Of a stretch of 64,000 bases of DNA, positions 1 to 9,593 are shown piece by piece. A model generated the notes under the pieces. That model searched no databases, was not told the DNA's origin, and saw only the letters and a list, made by a program, of their open reading frames with translations. Position 1 is the stretch's first letter. Every line of letters starts with the position of its first letter. Position numbers and translations under genes: made by a program. The stretch is from Moorella mulderi DSM 14980 (GTDB lineage Bacteria > Bacillota > DSM-521 > Neomoorellales > Neomoorellaceae): assembly GCF_001594015.1 (NCBI RefSeq), contig NZ_LTBC01000004.1:124001-188000 (forward strand), in the 5' to 3' direction.

Positions 1-986
<986 letters not shown>

Positions 987-1065
987 ATGGGGGCAGGTAT
1001 TATCCATACCTGCGTCGAATGTTAAGGAGTTAAAGACCAAATTAAAGCAAGGATGGTGGTTGTTC

Positions 1066-1335
1066 ATGCAGCAATGGGCGGGAACCATTTTTTACATGCT
1101 GATCTTTTTTGGGATCCTCTATTTCCTGATAATCCGGCCCCAGCAAAAGCAACAAAAAAGGCGCCAGGAGATGTTAAACAGCCTGAAGGTGGATGACCGG
1201 GTGGTCCTGGCTGGCGGGTTGCATGGCCGGATAACAAAAATCAAAGATAGAACCTTGATGGTCCGCATTGCCGATAGGGTTGAGGTCGAGGTGGACAAGG
1301 GCGGGGTAGCCTATGTACCTGGACAGGAGGAATAA
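1066..1335 (+). CDS. yajC: Sec translocon accessory subunit YajC
   Basis: Small membrane partner of SecDF in protein export. The 89-residue protein starts MQQWAG, has one N-terminal membrane helix (about residues 5-25, ending in the family signature FLIIRPQQKQQKR), then a basic segment and a small beta-rich domain (VDDRVVLAGG). The frame is open further upstream, but ATG 1066 is preferred because it follows the purine-rich AAGGATGGTGG and gives the family's usual length. It sits between tgt and secD. Confidence 0.93.
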   Translation: MQQWAGTIFYMLIFFGILYFLIIRPQQKQQKRRQEMLNSLKVDDRVVLAGGLHGRITKIKDRTLMVRIADRVEVEVDKGGVAYVPGQEE

Positions 1336-1341
1336 TCAGGC

Positions 1342-2007
1342 TTGGCGCCAGTGACCCTGGAAGATGTTAAAAGGGACCCCGAGGTAGAAGCGCTGATTGT
1401 TAAAGGCAATGAACACCTGGGAGCCATGGGTTTTACCGAACACAGCCACCGCCATTTGAGCCTGGTGGCCAAGATCAGCTATAACGTATTGGAACACCTG
1501 GGTTATGACCGGAGGGTAGCCGAACTGGCGGCCATTGCCGGGTACCTGCATGATATCGGTAACGTCATTAGCCGGCAAGATCACGGCCAGACAGGGGCCC
1601 TGCTGGCTTACCGCATTTTGACCCGCCTGGGTATGCCTACCGTTGAGGTAGCTACCATTATGGGCGCCATCGGTAACCATGAAGAAGAATATGGCCAGGC
1701 CGTCAATACCGTAGGTGCGGCCCTCATCCTAGCGGATAAATCCGATGTCCACCGCTCCCGGGTGCGCAATAGTGATATCAGCACCTTTGATATCCACGAC
1801 CGGGTCAATTACGCCGTCCAGCACTCTTTTTTACGGGTAGATGCTTCCAGGCGTACCATTACCCTGGAACTGACCATTGACCTCTCCATCAGCACGCCCA
1901 TGGAGTATTTTGAGATCTTCCTCATGCGGATGATGATGTGCCGCCGGGCCGCTGATTTCCTCGACTGCCATTTTGGACTGGTGGTGAACGAGGCCCGGCT
2001 GCTGTGA
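1342..2007 (+). CDS. HD-domain protein, putative phosphohydrolase
   Basis: A 221-residue soluble protein with an HD metal-dependent phosphohydrolase fold. Metal-site candidates are HSHRHLSL (about residue 33), the doublet in YLHDIGN (about 71), GNHEEE (about 112) and the Asp of LADKSDVHRSR. It starts at TTG 1342, with GGAGG about 11 bases upstream overlapping the end of yajC. Its place between yajC and secD suggests co-transcription with export genes, but neither substrate nor role can be read from the sequence. The C-terminal part lacks recognisable motifs. Confidence 0.8.
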   Translation: MAPVTLEDVKRDPEVEALIVKGNEHLGAMGFTEHSHRHLSLVAKISYNVLEHLGYDRRVAELAAIAGYLHDIGNVISRQDHGQTGALLAYRILTRLGMPTVEVATIMGAIGNHEEEYGQAVNTVGAALILADKSDVHRSRVRNSDISTFDIHDRVNYAVQHSFLRVDASRRTITLELTIDLSISTPMEYFEIFLMRMMMCRRAADFLDCHFGLVVNEARLL

Positions 2008-2116
2008 AGTAGAAAAAACTGGTGCGGGTGGTATTTGCAGCAATTGACGGGCAACTCCGGCTGGAGTTATAATAGGTTGTCTGCAGTTGCATTCTGTCAA
2101 GGGAGGCAGGAGAGTT

Positions 2117-3403
2117 TTGGCAGGGGGGAAAGGAGCAGGCGGCTTCTTTAAGCTCGCCATTGTTTTTATCGCCATCCTAGCGCTAGGCATAGGGGCCTTT
2201 CAGCCTTTAATACGGGCCATGAAACTGGGCCTGGACTTGTGCGGCGGTGTTTATATTCTCGTCCAGGCCCAGAGCACAGCGGAACACGCGGTGACCAATG
2301 AGGACATGGTCGCCCTGGAACGGGTTATGCGTGACCGGGTCGACCAGCTGGGGATAGCTGAACCGGTGATCCAGCGGGAAGGCAGTGACCGCCTGATTAT
2401 CCAGCTGGCCGGGTATGATAACCCGGAAGAGGCCGTTAAAATGATCGGCAAGACGGCCCAACTGGAGTTCCGCACCAGTGACGGCCAGGTTGTGGTCACC
2501 GGAAAAGACTTGAAGGACGCTAAAGCTGTGATAGACCAGCAGAGCCGGGAACCGGAAATCACCCTGAAATTTAATGCCGAGGGCACCAAAAAGTTTGCCG
2601 AAATAACCCAGAAGCTGGTCAGCAGCTACAGCTCGGGTGACCCCAAGCGGCATATTGCCATTTATCTGGATGAGGATTTACTCACCAACCCCCACGTAGA
2701 TGAAGCCATTCCCAGCGGCGAGGCGGTCATCAGGGGCGGCTTTGCTTCCTTCCAGGAGGCAGCCGACCTGGCAGCCCTCTTACGCGGCGGCGCCCTGCCG
2801 GTACCGGTGCAGATTATTGAGCGCCGGGCAGTAGGCCCGACCCTGGGAGCGGATTCCCTGGCCAGGAGCAAGACGGCCGTCATCGTTGGCCTGGCCTTAA
2901 TCGCCTTGTTTATGCTCGTTGTTTACCGCCTGCCGGGATTGGTGGCCAATTTGTCCCTGATTGTTTACAGCCTTATAGTTCTGGGGGTCCTGTGGGCTTT
3001 AAAGGCTACCCTGACGCTACCGGGCATAGCCGGCCTCTTGCTGTCGGTGGGTATGGCCGTTGACGCCAATATCATTATCTACGAGCGCCTCAAAGAAGAA
3101 TTGCGCAACGGCAAGACTTTGCGGGCAGCCATTGATGCCGGCTTTAAGCGGGCCTTTAACACCATCTTTGACGCCAACGCCACAACGGTGCTGGCGGCAC
3201 TGGTCCTTTACTTCCTGGGCAGCGGCACGGTGCGCGGTTTTGCCGTCACCCTCTCTTTAGGTATTGTCGCCAGCATGTTCACGGCCATAACCCTGACGCG
3301 TTTCCTCTTACACCTGGTCATTGGCGTACCGGCCTTCCACAAACTGTGGCTCTATGGGGTTAAAGAAGGGCAAATTCCGGTAGCGGCGAGGGGTGAGATC
3401 TAA
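2117..3403 (+). CDS. secD: Protein translocase subunit SecD
   Basis: Large subunit of the SecDF proton-driven motor that pulls preproteins across the membrane. Visible: N-terminal membrane helix (about residues 10-30) followed by the D1 motif LGLDLCGGVYI, an extracytoplasmic domain to about residue 245, then about five helices carrying the RND-type motif LLSVGMAVDANIIIYER and the KRAF segment. TTG 2117 is preferred (GGGAGG about 10 bases upstream) over an in-frame TTG at 2087. The stop overlaps the secF start (TAATG), implying translational coupling. Confidence 0.95.
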   Translation: MAGGKGAGGFFKLAIVFIAILALGIGAFQPLIRAMKLGLDLCGGVYILVQAQSTAEHAVTNEDMVALERVMRDRVDQLGIAEPVIQREGSDRLIIQLAGYDNPEEAVKMIGKTAQLEFRTSDGQVVVTGKDLKDAKAVIDQQSREPEITLKFNAEGTKKFAEITQKLVSSYSSGDPKRHIAIYLDEDLLTNPHVDEAIPSGEAVIRGGFASFQEAADLAALLRGGALPVPVQIIERRAVGPTLGADSLARSKTAVIVGLALIALFMLVVYRLPGLVANLSLIVYSLIVLGVLWALKATLTLPGIAGLLLSVGMAVDANIIIYERLKEELRNGKTLRAAIDAGFKRAFNTIFDANATTVLAALVLYFLGSGTVRGFAVTLSLGIVASMFTAITLTRFLLHLVIGVPAFHKLWLYGVKEGQIPVAARGEI

Positions 3404-4338
3404 TGAACTTCAATTTTAACTTTGTCGGCAGGCGCAAGTGGTGGTATGCCCTTTCGCTGCTTATAATCATCCCGGGTCTTATAGCCATGGTCCTGAACTG
3501 GCCATCCCCCCTAAATTTTGGTATTGATTTCACCGGTGGGAATATTATCCAGGTCCAGTTCCAGCAACCGGTTAATGCCAGCCAGGTCCGGGAGGTTCTC
3601 GGCGGTCTCAACCTGGGTAACAGCTCCATCCAGGCAGCAGGCAATAATGAGTTTCTGATCCGGACAACAGAACTCAATGAAGAGCAAACCGACCAGGTTA
3701 TTGGTGCCTTGCGCGATAAACTGGGGCAACTGGATTTAAAGCGTAACGAAAAGGTCGGCGCTACCATCGGCCGGGAACTGACCATTAAAGGTATCGAAGC
3801 CATGGCCATTGCCTGGGTCTTGATGATTATCTATATCACAATCCGCTTTGAATTTTTATCCGGGCTCGCGGCAATCCTGGCCCTGATTCACGATGTGCTG
3901 GTGACCCTCGGTTTTTTTGCCATTTTCCGCTGGGAAGTGGACAGCACCTTTTTGGCGGCCATCCTTACCATTATCGGTTATTCTATAAATGATACCATTG
4001 TTATTTTTGACCGCATCCGGGAAAACTTACGGCTGCGCAAAAAGGAATCTATGGAGGAACTGGTCAATCGCAGTATTAACCAGACCCTGACCCGGTCTAT
4101 TAATACCGTCCTGACGGTGATCATCGCCCTGCTGGCGTTGATGCTCCTGGGCGGCGAGACCACCAGGACCTTTGCCCTGGCCATGCTCATCGGTACCATC
4201 AGCGGTGCCTACTCATCAATCTTTACCGCCAGCCCCTTATGGATCGATTTTCGTAAACTTAGCCGGGAACGCCACCGGCAGGCGGCGGTGACCAAGGCAG
4301 CCACCAAAGCTAAGACGCGCAAGGCTACTTCCCATTAG
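3403..4338 (+). CDS. secF: Protein translocase subunit SecF
   Basis: Partner of SecD in the export motor. The 311 residues contain one N-terminal membrane helix, the motif NFGIDFTGGNIIQVQF typical of SecF, an extracytoplasmic loop, and five further helices with the conserved ILTIIGYSINDTIVIFDRIREN and LTRSINTVLT segments. The start ATG overlaps the secD stop by one base. The C-terminal tail is basic. Two hairpin terminators follow, so this gene probably closes the tgt-yajC-secDF unit. Confidence 0.96.
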   Translation: MNFNFNFVGRRKWWYALSLLIIIPGLIAMVLNWPSPLNFGIDFTGGNIIQVQFQQPVNASQVREVLGGLNLGNSSIQAAGNNEFLIRTTELNEEQTDQVIGALRDKLGQLDLKRNEKVGATIGRELTIKGIEAMAIAWVLMIIYITIRFEFLSGLAAILALIHDVLVTLGFFAIFRWEVDSTFLAAILTIIGYSINDTIVIFDRIRENLRLRKKESMEELVNRSINQTLTRSINTVLTVIIALLALMLLGGETTRTFALAMLIGTISGAYSSIFTASPLWIDFRKLSRERHRQAAVTKAATKAKTRKATSH

Positions 4339-4365
4339 AGTTAGGTTATAAGAGGGCATACCAGG

Positions 4366-4402
4366 AGATAGCCTGCAGGAGGTTTGCAGGCTATCTTTTA
4401 TT
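4366..4402 (+). terminator. Rho-independent terminator after secF
   Basis: A perfect 12-bp inverted repeat (4366-4377 with 4385-4396, 7-base loop) is followed by TTTTATT. It lies 28 bases after the secF stop. Confidence 0.85.
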
Positions 4403-4451
4403 ATGTGCGCCCGCCATGGGCACTGAATCGTATGTTACGATGGGCCTGTTC

Positions 4452-4496
4452 AAAAGCCACCTTATTCTTTCATGAAGAATTAGGCGGCTTTTTTGC
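4452..4496 (+). terminator. Second strong hairpin terminator
   Basis: Long stem AAAGCC-N-CCT-N-ATTCTT (4453-4469) pairs with 4474-4491 with two mismatches around a tight loop, followed by a T6 run. Left-side A residues also give T's on the minus strand, so it could work both ways. It insulates the osmolyte operon from secDF. Confidence 0.8.
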
Positions 4497-4593
4497 GTTT
4501 TCCAACCAAGCGAAGAAATAATATTCTTGTCCTCACATTATGATAGCGGCTTCAGAACTGTTTTCGTAACTAAAAATGGCGGTGTGGTACAGG

Positions 4594-4631
4594 TTGACAA
4601 GTGACAATCTAAGTTATAATATAGAGTTGTC
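4594..4631 (+). promoter_or_regulatory. Promoter and candidate operator of the osmolyte operon
   Basis: TTGACA at 4594-4599 and TATAAT at 4615-4620 (15-base spacing; TAATAT at 4617-4622 would give 17). The -35 box is embedded in two direct GACAA copies (4596-4600, 4603-4607), mirrored by TTGTC at 4627-4631. This makes an inverted repeat across the promoter, plausible as the binding site of the regulator encoded immediately downstream. The operator role is inferred. Confidence 0.6.
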
Positions 4632-4649
4632 GGTAAGGAGAGACTAACA

Positions 4650-5294
4650 ATGGACTATATAAGCAGCGAAGAACTGGCCCGTTATGAACAAATTGCCCTA
4701 ATGATTGCCGGCGAGATTCTCCGGGGAACTTACAACGAAGGTGAAAGAGTATCGGGGCGGACTATTTTAGCCGGGCAGTATGGAGTTTCGCCCGAAACAG
4801 TAAGAAAGGCCCTGGCGCTTCTGCAGGCGCGACAGGTGGTTGAAGTAGTTCCAGGGAGTGGGGTAATTATCCTTTCCCGTCAGGCCGCCCGGGACTTTAT
4901 CGAGGATTTTCACGAACACAACTCCCTTGAGGTCTTGGAGCGCCGGCTGGATACCCTTATCAAACAGCGTAACAAGTTAAATGCGGAAATCGATAAACTG
5001 GTTAAAGAAATTGTGCACTTTAAAACAGGCATGCTAAAAAACATGCAGAATGCTGAAGAGATCTTGGTTTCACCGGGTTCACCCCTTGTGGGAAAGAGCG
5101 TGCAGGAGGCCCAATTGAGGACAGTTACGGGTGTTACCGTTACCGCTGTACGGCGCCGGGGCCGCTGGTACGCCTCTCCGGGCACAGAGCTTCGATTAAG
5201 CGCGGGGGACTTGCTCCTGGTGGTGGGAAACCAGAAGGCGGTGGACCGGTTGCGCCGGCTGGCTGAAGGTAAACCAGCCCTTACTGACGGTTAA
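4650..5294 (+). CDS. GntR-family regulator with RCK_C domain (BusR-like)
   Basis: 214 residues in three parts: a winged-helix GntR/YtrA-type DNA-binding domain (about 5-77, motif YGVSPETVRKALALLQ), a helical coiled segment (about 85-130), and a C-terminal RCK_C/TrkA_C domain (about 140-205, with GSPLVGKSVQEAQLR and GDLLLVVG). This arrangement is that of BusR, the lactic-acid-bacterial repressor that binds c-di-AMP through RCK_C and represses a betaine transporter. Here it stands 48 bases ahead of a four-gene compatible-solute ABC transporter, which strongly supports the same role. c-di-AMP binding is inferred from family, not shown. Confidence 0.85.
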   Translation: MDYISSEELARYEQIALMIAGEILRGTYNEGERVSGRTILAGQYGVSPETVRKALALLQARQVVEVVPGSGVIILSRQAARDFIEDFHEHNSLEVLERRLDTLIKQRNKLNAEIDKLVKEIVHFKTGMLKNMQNAEEILVSPGSPLVGKSVQEAQLRTVTGVTVTAVRRRGRWYASPGTELRLSAGDLLLVVGNQKAVDRLRRLAEGKPALTDG

Positions 5295-5342
5295 TACCAG
5301 GCGTTCTTTAGCCTGAAACACCCCTGTTGAAAGGAGGACGCC

Positions 5343-6473
5343 ATGCTTACCTTCGAACACGTCTCGAAAGTATATGACGGCAATCGAATAGCCGTAGCCG
5401 ATTTCAACCTGGAAGTCGAGGCCGGAGAATTTATTGTGTTAATTGGCCCCAGCGGTTGTGGCAAGACCACCACCTTAAAAATGGTTAACCGTCTTATCGA
5501 ACCCACCTCCGGGGCCATCTACCTTAACGGCAAGGATATCCGGGAACAAAATCCCGTGGCGTTACGGCGACACATTGGCTACGTTATCCAGCAGATAGCT
5601 TTGTTTCCCAACATGACTATTGCTCAAAACGTGGATGTGGTACCTCGCCTGCTGGGATGGCCAGCAGAACGCCGCCGCCAGCGCGTTCGCGAATTATTGG
5701 AACTGGTGGGTATGGACCCTGATGAATACGCTGACCGTTACCCTTCAGAGCTAAGCGGGGGGCAGCAACAGCGTATCGGGGTGTTGCGTGCCCTGGCGGC
5801 TGAACCACCGCTCATCCTTATGGATGAGCCCTTTGGTGCCCTTGACCCAATTACGCGGGAAAACCTGCAGGAGGAATTGAAGGCCTTGCAGGCCAAGCTG
5901 CATAAGACCATTCTCTTTGTTACCCACGATATGGACGAGGCACTGAAACTTGCTGACCGGATTGTGGTAATGAAAGACGGCCACATCGTCCAAGTCGCTG
6001 CGCCTGAAGAACTGTTGCGGCACCCCGCCAACGAGTTCGTGGCCTCGTTCATCGGCAAAGAACGGCTGGCTCCTGGACTGGAATTGCGCACCGTAGAACA
6101 GGTTATGATTGGTGAACCGGTGACGGTACGGCCCCATACGGGTGTTGCCGAAGGAGTTGCCACCATGCGTCGTAAAAAGGTAGATACGCTGCTGGTTACC
6201 GATGAAGCTGGCCGGCTGTTAGGCTCCGTTTCTATCGAGGAATTGAATCGCAACTACCAGCGGGCTCACCAGGTGCAGGATTTGATGGCTCGTGACGTTC
6301 CTGTAGTGTTCGAGGGAACCCCGGCCCGGGAGGCCTTTGACCTGATCACCCGGGAGCGGCTGGAGTACCTGCCGGTAATCGATAAGGAGGGCCGCTTGAA
6401 GGGACTGGTTACCAGGACCAGCATGGTCAATGCCCTGGCATCCGTGGTGTGGGGAGATGAGGCGAGTGCTTAG
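5343..6473 (+). CDS. opuCA: Osmoprotectant ABC transporter ATP-binding subunit with CBS pair
   Basis: ATPase of a glycine betaine/carnitine/choline-type importer. Visible are Walker A GPSGCGKTT (about residues 35-43), signature LSGGQQQRIG, Walker B LILMDEPFGALD and the H-loop VTHDMDEA. Two tandem CBS domains follow (about 255-370: VEQVMIGEPVTV and VQDLMARDVPVV), which in OpuA-type transporters sense ionic strength or c-di-AMP. Length 376 fits the family. A good GAAAGGAGG site precedes ATG 5343. First transporter gene of the operon. Confidence 0.94.
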   Translation: MLTFEHVSKVYDGNRIAVADFNLEVEAGEFIVLIGPSGCGKTTTLKMVNRLIEPTSGAIYLNGKDIREQNPVALRRHIGYVIQQIALFPNMTIAQNVDVVPRLLGWPAERRRQRVRELLELVGMDPDEYADRYPSELSGGQQQRIGVLRALAAEPPLILMDEPFGALDPITRENLQEELKALQAKLHKTILFVTHDMDEALKLADRIVVMKDGHIVQVAAPEELLRHPANEFVASFIGKERLAPGLELRTVEQVMIGEPVTVRPHTGVAEGVATMRRKKVDTLLVTDEAGRLLGSVSIEELNRNYQRAHQVQDLMARDVPVVFEGTPAREAFDLITRERLEYLPVIDKEGRLKGLVTRTSMVNALASVVWGDEASA

Positions 6474-7107
6474 CTGGACGGAGTTTTTGGCTGCCAAAGG
6501 CTCGAGTATCCTATCTGCTACCGGGGAACATTTGCTGCTTTCGCTAGGTGCGGTGCTGATGGGAACCCTTATCGCGGTGCCGTTGGGTATTCTACTCGCC
6601 CGCCATCAGCGAGCGGCGTCGGTGGTGCTCGGTATTTCCAGTACTATTCAAACCATTCCCAGCCTGGCGTTTTTTGGATTTATTCTGCCTTTTCTTGGCA
6701 TTGGTATAGTACCGGCCATGACTGTATTGTTCCTCTACTCGATACTCCCAATTCTACGCAACACCTATACCGGCATTCGCGAAGTAAATCCTGCCTACCT
6801 GGAAGCCGGTATAGGTATGGGGATGAACCGGAGACAGCTTTTAACCTGGATACAGTTCCCCTTAGCCTTCCCGGTTATCATGTCCGGCATCCGCGTTTCA
6901 ACTGTCTATATTATCAGCTGGGCCACCCTTTCGGCCTTAATCGGCGCCGGTGGATTGGGCGATCCAATTCTTGCCGGCATCCACACCTATGACGCCAAGC
7001 TCATTATGGCCGGTGCATTACCCGCTGCCCTGCTGGCCCTACTGGCCAGCTGGTCACTAGGTTTTGTAGAGCGTGCGGTAACCCCGCGGGGGCTGCGGCA
7101 GCGATAA
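6466..7107 (+). CDS. opuCB: Osmoprotectant ABC transporter permease 1
   Basis: Inner-membrane permease of the betaine-type importer with about five or six helices and the BPD/EAA signature (EVNPAYLEAGIGMGMNRRQLL). GTG 6466 is chosen because GGGGAG ends 9 bases upstream; ATG 6457 is in frame but has no room for that site. The start overlaps the end of opuCA by 8 bases, indicating translational coupling. 213 residues, normal for OpuCB/OpuBB. Confidence 0.88.
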   Translation: MLSWTEFLAAKGSSILSATGEHLLLSLGAVLMGTLIAVPLGILLARHQRAASVVLGISSTIQTIPSLAFFGFILPFLGIGIVPAMTVLFLYSILPILRNTYTGIREVNPAYLEAGIGMGMNRRQLLTWIQFPLAFPVIMSGIRVSTVYIISWATLSALIGAGGLGDPILAGIHTYDAKLIMAGALPAALLALLASWSLGFVERAVTPRGLRQR

Positions 7108-7144
7108 CCCGCCCGTTCAAAACCAATGAGATAGGAGGCGAAAG

Positions 7145-7768
7145 ATGGATAGAGTGCTGGCTCTGAGTTGGCAACATATCAGCTTGTCGATAATGGGAGT
7201 TGCGTTGGCCGCTGCGGGCGGCATTCCGTTGGGAATATTGTTGACCAGGTACCGGTGGTTGGCCAAGCTTGTAATGGCAGCCACTGAAGTGATCCAAACT
7301 ATTCCCAGCCTGGCCATGTTAGCTCTATTGATGATGCTGTTCGGGCTGGGGGATACTACCCTTGTTGTATCGTTGTTCCTTTATTCCCTGCTGCCCATCG
7401 TCCGCAATACCTATACCGGGCTATTAGGGGTAGACCCCGGCCTGCTGGAGGCAGGTAAAGGCATGGGGATGACCAGGAGCCAACTAATATGGCGAGTGCA
7501 AGTACCAATTGCGCTACCGGTAATCCTGGCCGGTATGCGTGTGGCTCTTGTCACGGCCATTGGAATTGCGACCATCGGCGTGCTCATTGGGGCAGGAGGC
7601 TTGGGGACGCTAATCTGGCGCGGTATTCAAACGAGGAACAACACTATGGTACTGATGGGGGCCGTACCTGCGGCGCTGCTGGCTATTTTGACCGACGCCG
7701 GACTGGCCCTGCTGGAACAAGTATTGGTTCCGCGGGGGCTCAAAAAAAAGGCTGTCTCAGCATTATAA
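7145..7768 (+). CDS. opuCD: Osmoprotectant ABC transporter permease 2
   Basis: Second membrane permease (207 residues), clearly paralogous to the one just upstream: both share IQTIPSLA, LPI-RNTYTG and the EAA loop (EAGKGMGMTRSQLIWRVQVPIALP). ATG 7145 follows GATAGGAGG. Together the two proteins would form the heterodimeric translocation path fed by the lipoprotein encoded next. Confidence 0.93.
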   Translation: MDRVLALSWQHISLSIMGVALAAAGGIPLGILLTRYRWLAKLVMAATEVIQTIPSLAMLALLMMLFGLGDTTLVVSLFLYSLLPIVRNTYTGLLGVDPGLLEAGKGMGMTRSQLIWRVQVPIALPVILAGMRVALVTAIGIATIGVLIGAGGLGTLIWRGIQTRNNTMVLMGAVPAALLAILTDAGLALLEQVLVPRGLKKKAVSAL

Positions 7769-7790
7769 ATTAAAGAAAGGATGGGATATC

Positions 7791-8705
7791 TTGCGCGAGA
7801 AATCCAAACGAGTTGGGAAGCTGATCGCGCTATTTACAGGCATCGCTATGTTGCTATTTGTAGCTACCGGCTGCGGTGGAACCAGGGCTAAAGGCACAGT
7901 GGTTGTAGGGTCCAAGGACTTTACCGAAAACATTCTCCTTGGCGAGATAATGGCCCAGCTCATAGAAGCCCATACGGACCTGAAGGTGGAACGCAAATTA
8001 AACCTTGGCGGTACCCTGGTTAACTTTAACGCCCTTAAAAAAGGCGACCTTGATCTCTACGCTGACTACACCGGTACCGGCCTGGTGGCAATCTTGAAAA
8101 AGGAAGTTATTAATGACCCCCAGAAGGCGTACGATACCGTCCAAAAGGCATATAACGAGCAGTTCAAGCTGAAGTGGCTGAAACCCTTTGGTTTTAATAA
8201 CACTTACACCCTTGCGGTACCGGAGGAGGTTGCTCGACAGCGTAACTTACAAAAAATATCCGACCTGAAAAGCGTAGCCGGTGAGATGGTACTTGGGGCC
8301 GAGCAGGAATTTTTTAACCGCCCGGACGGCTATGACGGCTTAATTGCCACTTACGGGCTAAATTTCAAAAGCACCAAGCAGATGGAAACCGGCTTAAAAT
8401 ACGAAGCCATTCATAACAAGATGGTAGATGTGATCGACGCCTTCGCCACCGACGGCCAGTTGATTACCTATAAGCTAAAGATACTGGAAGATGATAAACA
8501 CTTCTTCCCGCCTTACTTTGCTGCACCGTTGGTACGTATGGACACCCTCGAGAAGTATCCCCAGCTGGAAGAAGTCCTGAACAAGCTGGCGGGCCAGCTC
8601 AATGATGATGAGATGCGTCAGCTGAATTATCAGGTCGACGAGGAAAAAAAGGAAGTGGCCCAGGTGGCAAGAGATTTCCTGCTGAAAAAAGGCCTGATCA
8701 AGTAA
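7791..8705 (+). CDS. opuCC: Osmoprotectant-binding lipoprotein
   Basis: Extracellular substrate-binding protein of the OpuC-type importer. TTG 7791 follows AAAGAAAGGATGGG. It has a basic N-terminus, hydrophobic segment and lipobox VATGC (Cys about 28), so it is lipid-anchored. The mature part begins VVVGSKDFTENILLGE and contains DLDLYADYTGTG, both hallmarks of the OpuAC/QAT family that binds quaternary ammonium solutes. 304 residues. The exact substrate (betaine, carnitine, choline) cannot be told. Last gene of the operon; no strong terminator follows. Confidence 0.93.
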   Translation: MREKSKRVGKLIALFTGIAMLLFVATGCGGTRAKGTVVVGSKDFTENILLGEIMAQLIEAHTDLKVERKLNLGGTLVNFNALKKGDLDLYADYTGTGLVAILKKEVINDPQKAYDTVQKAYNEQFKLKWLKPFGFNNTYTLAVPEEVARQRNLQKISDLKSVAGEMVLGAEQEFFNRPDGYDGLIATYGLNFKSTKQMETGLKYEAIHNKMVDVIDAFATDGQLITYKLKILEDDKHFFPPYFAAPLVRMDTLEKYPQLEEVLNKLAGQLNDDEMRQLNYQVDEEKKEVAQVARDFLLKKGLIK

Positions 8706-8770
8706 CATGAGGGTATAAAGCTTACGAAGAGTTTATCTGCACCAATAAAGGGATACTATTGTCGAACTAA

Positions 8771-8945
8771 TATGAATCCGCCAGTACACGGAGTCCGCCG
8801 GTTTCCTACCGGTGAGCAAATTATTTTCTCTCGGTATTGACAACTGTGCGACCAGGGAACTGGCGACCATGACTGCTCTCAATCCGAGAGAAGGAGCGGC
8901 TGGGCCTTACGCCGGGCAGTATACCTAACCTCAGCCGGGGTATGC
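8771..8945 (+). promoter_or_regulatory. Structured leader, degenerate cobalamin-riboswitch-like
   Basis: The 276-base gap before the next gene is rich in structure. A perfect 9-bp helix pairs 8826-8834 with 8884-8892. Elements resembling cobalamin-riboswitch boxes occur in the right order: GGTGAGCAAAT, CAACTGTG, GACTG, GAGAAGG and, near 8914-8929, GGCAGTATACCTAACC, which matches most of the B12 box (consensus AGYCAGGAKACCUGCC). Several normally invariant bases differ, so it may be a degenerate or variant member, or another RNA class. A c-di-AMP (ydaO) riboswitch was considered and fits less well. No terminator hairpin separates it from the gene. Confidence 0.38.
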
Positions 8946-8981
8946 TAAACGTAAAAAAACAAACCTGCAGGTAGCTTAACA

Positions 8982-9470
8982 ATGGATATCCATTTAGCCA
9001 TTTCCTTCCTTGGCGGTTTAACCTTTACCCTGGCCATGGCAGCAGGAGTAGTCCGGCCCGAGCGGGGGCTATTGCTCCTCTGGGCTGCAGGGGTAATTTT
9101 GGGCGCCACCGGCCTGGTCCCGGGGTTGTCGGCCCCTTATGTTGCCCTGGCTACGGTCGGGGGAACCGTTGCTCTCATGGCAGCCGAAGGAGTTGCCCGG
9201 CGCTGGTACCGGAGGCATAAAGAATCAGTCCTGGCAGGAAAACAGTTGCTAACAGGGAGTCTAGCGGCTCTGGTCATGGCCGGGATTTTTCTCGGCCCCC
9301 TGTGGGGATTGTTCCTGGCAGGGAGCACCGGCAGCCTGGGAGCGGCTTATTTCTCGCGCCGGCATTTACTACACGAATTAGCCGCGGGATTGTTTTTACC
9401 CGGCTTACGGCTGGGGGCTTTATTTTTAACGGCCGTGCTGCTGGGCGGGCGCCTGCTTGGACTTTTTTAG
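8982..9470 (+). CDS. Small integral membrane protein, unknown
   Basis: 162 residues, strongly hydrophobic, with about four or five membrane helices separated by a short basic loop (RRWYRRHKESV, about residues 72-82). The C-terminal half is glycine-rich with a repeated GP/G-x3-G spacing faintly reminiscent of DUF456 proteins; I cannot assign a family. It starts at ATG 8982 with only a weak ribosome site (CAGGTAG). If the leader upstream is a B12-type riboswitch, a link to cobalt or corrinoid transport would follow, but nothing in the protein itself shows it. Confidence 0.6.
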   Translation: MDIHLAISFLGGLTFTLAMAAGVVRPERGLLLLWAAGVILGATGLVPGLSAPYVALATVGGTVALMAAEGVARRWYRRHKESVLAGKQLLTGSLAALVMAGIFLGPLWGLFLAGSTGSLGAAYFSRRHLLHELAAGLFLPGLRLGALFLTAVLLGGRLLGLF

Positions 9471-9530
9471 GGCGGGCAGCTTGCGGAAGACAAACTAATG
9501 TTGTAAAATGAGTAAAAGGCTTGGTGCCAG

Positions 9531-9565
9531 GGACTTCATCGCTCCCGGATGAAGTCCAATTTTTT
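9531..9565 (+). terminator. Rho-independent terminator
   Basis: A perfect 10-bp stem (9531-9540 with 9548-9557, 7-base loop) is followed by AATTTTTT. It separates the small membrane protein from the cation transporter and rules out the in-frame ATG at 9549, which lies inside the stem. Confidence 0.88.
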
Positions 9566-9593
9566 ACTTATAAGGATGCAGGAGGCCTTAAAA

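Noticed and set aside
8771-8945. c-di-AMP (ydaO) riboswitch interpretation of the leader
   Set aside because: The 5' GAATCCG...CGGAG and CTAACCTC segments are suggestive, but P1 pairing and the GGGGUGAAUC-type segment are not convincing; the B12-like reading fits more boxes.
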